Source of the DNA: Roseateles koreensis
GTDB lineage: Bacteria > Pseudomonadota > Gammaproteobacteria > Burkholderiales > Burkholderiaceae_C
Direction: 5' to 3'
DNA: 64,000 nucleotides
Assembly (NCBI RefSeq): GCF_028595305.1
Contig: NZ_JAQQXS010000004.1
Coordinates: forward strand, 124,001-188,000
Part shown: one piece after another, positions 60,743 through 64,000 of the stretch
Position numbering within the stretch: position 1 is the stretch's first letter
How the letters are laid out: each line of letters opens with the position of its first letter
Made by a program: the position numbers and the translations under genes
The notes under the pieces: generated by a model
Database searches by the model: none
The model's input: only the letters and a program-made list of their open reading frames with translations
Told to the model about the DNA's origin: nothing

Positions 60743-60776
60743 ACTGCCCCAGTTTTTTACTGACCCCAGTTTTTTA
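60743..60776. repeat. Near-perfect tandem repeat, 16-17 bp units
   Basis: ACTGCCCCAGTTTTTTA (60743-60759) is followed at once by ACTGACCCCAGTTTTTTA (60759-60776). The second copy overlaps the MipA stop codon. T-runs follow C-rich stretches on the + strand, so it may help end transcription of the binding-like gene. The same motif is known near mobile-element ends, but no element is seen here. Confidence 0.6.
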
Positions 60777-61691
60777 GCGCCAGATGTAGGCCAGGCCGAG
60801 CAGCAGGTCGTAGCGGCTGCGTTGTTGCACCAGGGGACTGTCTTTGATGGCGTTGCTGAAGATGTCCATGCTGAACAGGCCACCAACCATCCATTGGGGG
60901 TTGATGCGATAGGTGCTCAGCACGCTTGGGGAGATCGACCAGGCGTGGCCGACGTTGTAGGCGGGCAAGGCAGTGCTGGCCTCGGCTGCCGAGACGCCGC
61001 CGAAGTAGTAGTTCGCCAGCTTGTCCTGGCGCCAGATGGCGGCCAGGCCGGGCATCACCATCCAGCCTTGCTGAACGACGGGTGCCGACCAACTGAACAA
61101 GACTTCGCTGCCACCGGTGCGCTGTGTGACGTCAGTGCTAACGCGTGCGGTCCACAGACCCACGCCGCTGAGCCAGGTGGCGCCCAGACCGGCCTCACCT
61201 TGCCAGCGGCGGGGTTTGAGCAGGGTCCACTGCGACTGGTCTTTGGGGTCCAGATTGCCGAGTCGCACGCGTGCGCGGCCAAAAAATGACACCGGCCCGG
61301 CATGGGCAAAGGTGTAGAAGGCGCGATCCCCCAGGTACATGAAGTCGCTACCGATGTAGAGGGCGCCCGGAATCGGCGTGCTGGTGTTATTGCCGTCGCG
61401 GTAGGGAGAACTGCCGGTGTAGCCCGCAGCGCCCACCCACCAGCCTGCCGGAATGGGGGAGGTTTCGCTATTGCTCAAGATGGCTTGCACGCCTTGCAGG
61501 TCTTCGGCGCTGGCGGGCGTCATGCCTTGCAGGCCGATCAAGCCGATCACGCCCACCAAGTCCAGCAGTCTTGCGGCCCAAAGTGGGCGATGGCTGTGCC
61601 CGAGCCGCCGCGACCTTCGAGGTGCCGGGCCTGTGCCGGTGTTGGGCTTGCAGGCGGACGTCTTGTCGATGAGAGCGGCGGCATGTGTCAT
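60774..61691 (-). CDS. MipA/OmpV-family outer-membrane protein
   Basis: 305 residues from ATG 61691; no good ribosome site is visible. An Arg-rich n-region and a hydrophobic stretch (LLDLVGVIGLIGLQGMTPASA) suggest a signal peptide. The body is a beta-barrel with the MipA/OmpV pattern: GWWVGAAGYTGSSPYRDG, YFGGVSAAEASTALPAYNVG, and a C-terminus LLLGLAYIWR. MipA-type proteins scaffold murein synthesis enzymes; OmpV-type members respond to osmolarity. The role here is unknown. Confidence 0.82.
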   Translation of the reverse strand: MTHAAALIDKTSACKPNTGTGPAPRRSRRLGHSHRPLWAARLLDLVGVIGLIGLQGMTPASAEDLQGVQAILSNSETSPIPAGWWVGAAGYTGSSPYRDGNNTSTPIPGALYIGSDFMYLGDRAFYTFAHAGPVSFFGRARVRLGNLDPKDQSQWTLLKPRRWQGEAGLGATWLSGVGLWTARVSTDVTQRTGGSEVLFSWSAPVVQQGWMVMPGLAAIWRQDKLANYYFGGVSAAEASTALPAYNVGHAWSISPSVLSTYRINPQWMVGGLFSMDIFSNAIKDSPLVQQRSRYDLLLGLAYIWR

Positions 61692-61807
61692 CGGAAAAGA
61701 ATAGCATGCAGCCTGTTCGGCGGATGCTGCTTCGGCTGCTTCAGCCGCCACCGCAGCGCTTTGAGTCCACTCCTGAAATGGCACTGGCGCGCTCTGGCGA
61801 TGGGCGT

Positions 61808-62446
61808 TTAGTCTTGGGCGAGCAAGGTGGCCAGCTCGGCCGCCGAGCGGATGCCTAACTTTGAAAACACCCGGGCCCGGTGCACTTCCACCGTGCGCAT
61901 GGAGATGTGCAATTCGTCGGCAACCACTTTGTTGAGTTTGCCCGCCGCGACCAGCAGCATCACCTCACGTTCACGCTCGGTCAGGCTGGCGAGCCGGGCT
62001 TGGCGCTCGGCCGCTTGCGCGTCACCCGCGTGCATGGCCGCATCCACACTCAGTGCGTGCAGGAGCCGGTCGGCGAGTGCGTTGTCGCTGTATGGCTTTT
62101 CGAGAAAGTCGAACGCTCCTTTCTTCAGCGCATCCACCACCATTGGAATGTCGCCATGCCCGGTGAGAAACAACACCGGGTTGCGCAGGCGCCGGGCCAG
62201 CAATTCATCGTGCAGGCGCGTACCTGTCATGGGCTCCATGCGCACGTCCAGCAAAAACACGCCTTGCGGCGGAGCGGCCCGCGCGTCGAGGTGGGCCAGC
62301 AGGGCTGGGCCGCTGGCGAACGACTGCACCCGCAAACCCCGGGAGCCAAGCAGAAAGCTCAGGGCATCGCGCACATCGGGGTCATCGTCCACCAGAAAAA
62401 TTTGACCCATATGGACCGGGGCGGGAGTGTCGGTGCTGCTTGTCAT
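61808..62446 (-). CDS. FixJ/DctR-type response regulator
   Basis: 212 residues. Receiver domain: acidic pocket DDD near residues 20-22, phosphoacceptor Asp67 in LLDVRMEPMTG, Lys in FLEKPYSD. A linker leads to a LuxR/FixJ HTH (about 150-212: LTEREREVMLLVAAGKLNK, ISMRTVEVHRARVFSKLGI). Its ATG overlaps the stop of the sensor kinase gene (ATGA), so the pair is co-translated. It should activate transcription when phosphorylated. Target genes are not obvious in the window. Confidence 0.93.
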   Translation of the reverse strand: MTSSTDTPAPVHMGQIFLVDDDPDVRDALSFLLGSRGLRVQSFASGPALLAHLDARAAPPQGVFLLDVRMEPMTGTRLHDELLARRLRNPVLFLTGHGDIPMVVDALKKGAFDFLEKPYSDNALADRLLHALSVDAAMHAGDAQAAERQARLASLTEREREVMLLVAAGKLNKVVADELHISMRTVEVHRARVFSKLGIRSAAELATLLAQD

Positions 62447-64000
62447 GAGGGGGTACGGTGATGGGTGTCGAGGGGGGGCGGATCGCCGAAATCGAGCGCC
62501 TCGCCCGCCTCGGCATTCAAGCTGTCCAGCGGGCGCAAGGGCAGGCTGAACGAGAAGGCCGCGCCACCATCTACGGCCTCGCAGGCGTCCAACACGCCGT
62601 GGTGCGCCTCGATGATGGAGCGGCAGATGGCCAACCCCATGCCCATGCCCTCAGCCTTGGTCGAGAAGAAGGGCGCGCACAGGGCCTCGGCGGTTCGGCC
62701 GTCGAGACCGGGGCCGTTGTCGCTCACGTCGACACGCAGGAATTCAAGCTCGGGTTTCCCTATGGCTGCCTCCGCTGATGACACCGAAGGCGCCAGCGCT
62801 GTGGTTTGGATGTGGCGGCTGCGCAGCACGATGTGGCGGTCGGCGCTACGGGCCTGCAAGGCGTCGCAAGCATTGCGCAGCAGGTTGATCACCACTTGTT
62901 CCACCAGGACGGCATCGGCCAACAGCGGCGGCAGGTCTTGCCCTAACTCGAGCGTGAGTGCCACGCCACCACGCTGCAGTTCACGCTGAAGCAGCTCCAC
63001 GGCATCGCGGATCACCCGGTTCAGTTCACAGGCTTCATGCTGGGGCTCCCGGCGTGTCAAGAAATGGCGGATGCGCTGCACCACGCGTCCGGCTTGCGCG
63101 GCCTGGGCACCCAGGCGTTGCAGCGCCCCCATCACAACGGGGTCTTGTACCCCCAGTCGCGCCAGTGAGTTGATAACGCCTGCGTTGTAGCTGGCAATGG
63201 CGGTGAGCGGCTGATTCAGCTCGTGCGCCAGCGTGGACGCCACTTCGCCCAACATGGTCAAGCGGGCGTGGTGAGCCAGTGTGTCGATCTGGCGGCGCTC
63301 CCGCTCCTCCAGGCGTTTGCGGGCAGTGACGTCGATGATGGACCCCATCCAGCCGATTTGCTGACCGGCGGCGTCGACCAGCGGCGACTCAAACACCATC
63401 ACGTCCAGAATGTGCCCGTCTTGATGGCGCCAGCGCGCTTCATAGCCTTCGCGCGGCGCGTGGCCCGCAAGGTTGCGGCGGTTGCGTTGCATCACCTCTT
63501 CGATGGCGTCGGGTGGCCAATACGGCATCGGCGGGCTGAGCCCCACCAGCCGTTCGGCGGGCAGGCCCACCATGTCGCAAAAGGTGCGATTGACGTACAG
63601 CAGCGCGCCATTGGCATCGCGTGCGCGCAGGCCGACGAGTGCGGAGTCTTCCATGGCGCGCCGCCAGGCGGCCTCGGCGCGCCAGGCCGTTTCAGCCCGG
63701 GACACCTGCCGCACCTGCCGCCGCAACAGCCAACTGGCGCAGGCCACCAGCGGCAAAAAGCCGGCAATCAAAATCAAGGCCAGGGGGCGCAAGCCGGTGA
63801 TCTGGGGCTCGCGCAAAGTCAGCTCAAGTGCGGCGTCACTGAGCGGCGCTTCCTCTGCGGCAGGCGCTTCAGGGCCGCTATTGAGCGGGCTGGTGCGGAA
63901 GGGGCCGACAAAGCCAACGCGGTAACTGGGGCGTTCGCCCTGAGCGGCGCGCATGGGCCCTTCGGTGATGGAGGCGATCACTTCATCGGCGCTGTCCACC
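62443..64000 (-). CDS. PAS-containing sensor histidine kinase (N-terminus outside window)
   Basis: At least 518 residues are visible; the frame continues beyond base 64000. Visible order: end of an extracytoplasmic region, one transmembrane helix (LALILIAGFLPLVACASWLL), a PAS domain (about 120-235), an H-box with GEVASTLAHELNQPL, and an HATPase domain with N-box INLLRNACDAL, DNGPGLDG and GMGLAICRSI. This is the FixL/DctB-like design. In DctB-type kinases the periplasmic part senses dicarboxylates, but here it is mostly outside the window, so the ligand is unknown. It pairs with the regulator at 61808. Confidence 0.93.
   Translation of the reverse strand, partial: VDSADEVIASITEGPMRAAQGERPSYRVGFVGPFRTSPLNSGPEAPAAEEAPLSDAALELTLREPQITGLRPLALILIAGFLPLVACASWLLRRQVRQVSRAETAWRAEAAWRRAMEDSALVGLRARDANGALLYVNRTFCDMVGLPAERLVGLSPPMPYWPPDAIEEVMQRNRRNLAGHAPREGYEARWRHQDGHILDVMVFESPLVDAAGQQIGWMGSIIDVTARKRLEERERRQIDTLAHHARLTMLGEVASTLAHELNQPLTAIASYNAGVINSLARLGVQDPVVMGALQRLGAQAAQAGRVVQRIRHFLTRREPQHEACELNRVIRDAVELLQRELQRGGVALTLELGQDLPPLLADAVLVEQVVINLLRNACDALQARSADRHIVLRSRHIQTTALAPSVSSAEAAIGKPELEFLRVDVSDNGPGLDGRTAEALCAPFFSTKAEGMGMGLAICRSIIEAHHGVLDACEAVDGGAAFSFSLPLRPLDSLNAEAGEALDFGDPPPLDTHHRTPS

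Overview
The window is a high-GC stretch of a Gram-negative chromosome, most likely from a Burkholderiales betaproteobacterium of the Roseateles/Rubrivivax/Comamonadaceae type. The evidence is a general porin with the betaproteobacterial signature (53156-54109), a DUF1840 protein, two PEP-CTERM proteins, a FixJ-type two-component pair, IclR/MarR/LysR-controlled aromatic catabolism, and two TonB-dependent receptors. The genus is inference. I saw no rRNA, tRNA, CRISPR array, phage gene or intact insertion sequence. Genes are dense and many overlap by 4 bp (ATGA/GTGA).

Layout. (1) 1-5304: an aromatic-degradation operon on the + strand: a cupin (cut by the window edge), a fumarylacetoacetate-hydrolase-family enzyme, an SDR epimerase/dehydrogenase, a ferredoxin-type reductase with its Rieske oxygenase, then a MarR regulator; a LysR regulator follows (5432-6400). 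(2) 6436-20137: an L-rhamnose / rhamnoside locus. A kinase, isomerase, fused aldolase-dehydrogenase, MFS carrier and TonB-dependent receptor lie on the - strand. A divergent GH78-like enzyme and a secreted GH3 glycosidase lie on the + strand. Substrate would cross the outer membrane by the receptor, be trimmed, enter by the MFS carrier, and be converted to dihydroxyacetone phosphate and lactaldehyde/lactate. (3) 20179-21645: truD and a decayed gene remnant. (4) 21646-29701: a PEP-CTERM protein, a secreted phosphoesterase, and divergently a translationally coupled pair: an uncharacterised protein with a PhoU/DUF47-like C-terminal half, and a pyruvate-phosphate-dikinase-like protein lacking its PEP/pyruvate barrel. 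A second PEP-CTERM protein follows. Two sites here resemble Pho boxes, so the block may be a phosphate-starvation regulon. I consider it the most novel part.

(5) 29876-36103: a membrane diguanylate cyclase, a secreted M3 peptidase with a clear terminator, a dienelactone hydrolase, a thioesterase and an AmpG-like transporter. (6) 34730-41865 contains a beta-glucoside-type utilisation locus: the AmpG-like MFS gene is coupled to a flavin-dependent halogenase-like gene, and both diverge from a TonB-dependent receptor and a GH1 beta-glucosidase. Two LacI-type operators lie between, one overlapping a consensus -35 box. (7) 41881-48062: an ABM protein, a solute-binding-like protein, a coupled enoyl-CoA hydratase / hydroxyacyl-CoA dehydrogenase pair behind a perfect 18-bp palindrome, an IclR regulator, and a PcaF-type thiolase with IclR-type operators.

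(8) 48377-56199: cyclic-di-GMP genes (HD-GYP coupled to PAS-GGDEF-EAL, plus another GGDEF protein) interspersed with DUF1840, a histidine phosphatase, the porin and a GNAT acetyltransferase. (9) 56307-64000: AMP nucleosidase, a methyltransferase and a TMEM175-type channel in a tight cluster; a rhodanese; an orphan periplasmic binding-like protein; a MipA/OmpV protein; and a FixJ-type regulator coupled to a PAS histidine kinase that runs off the window end.
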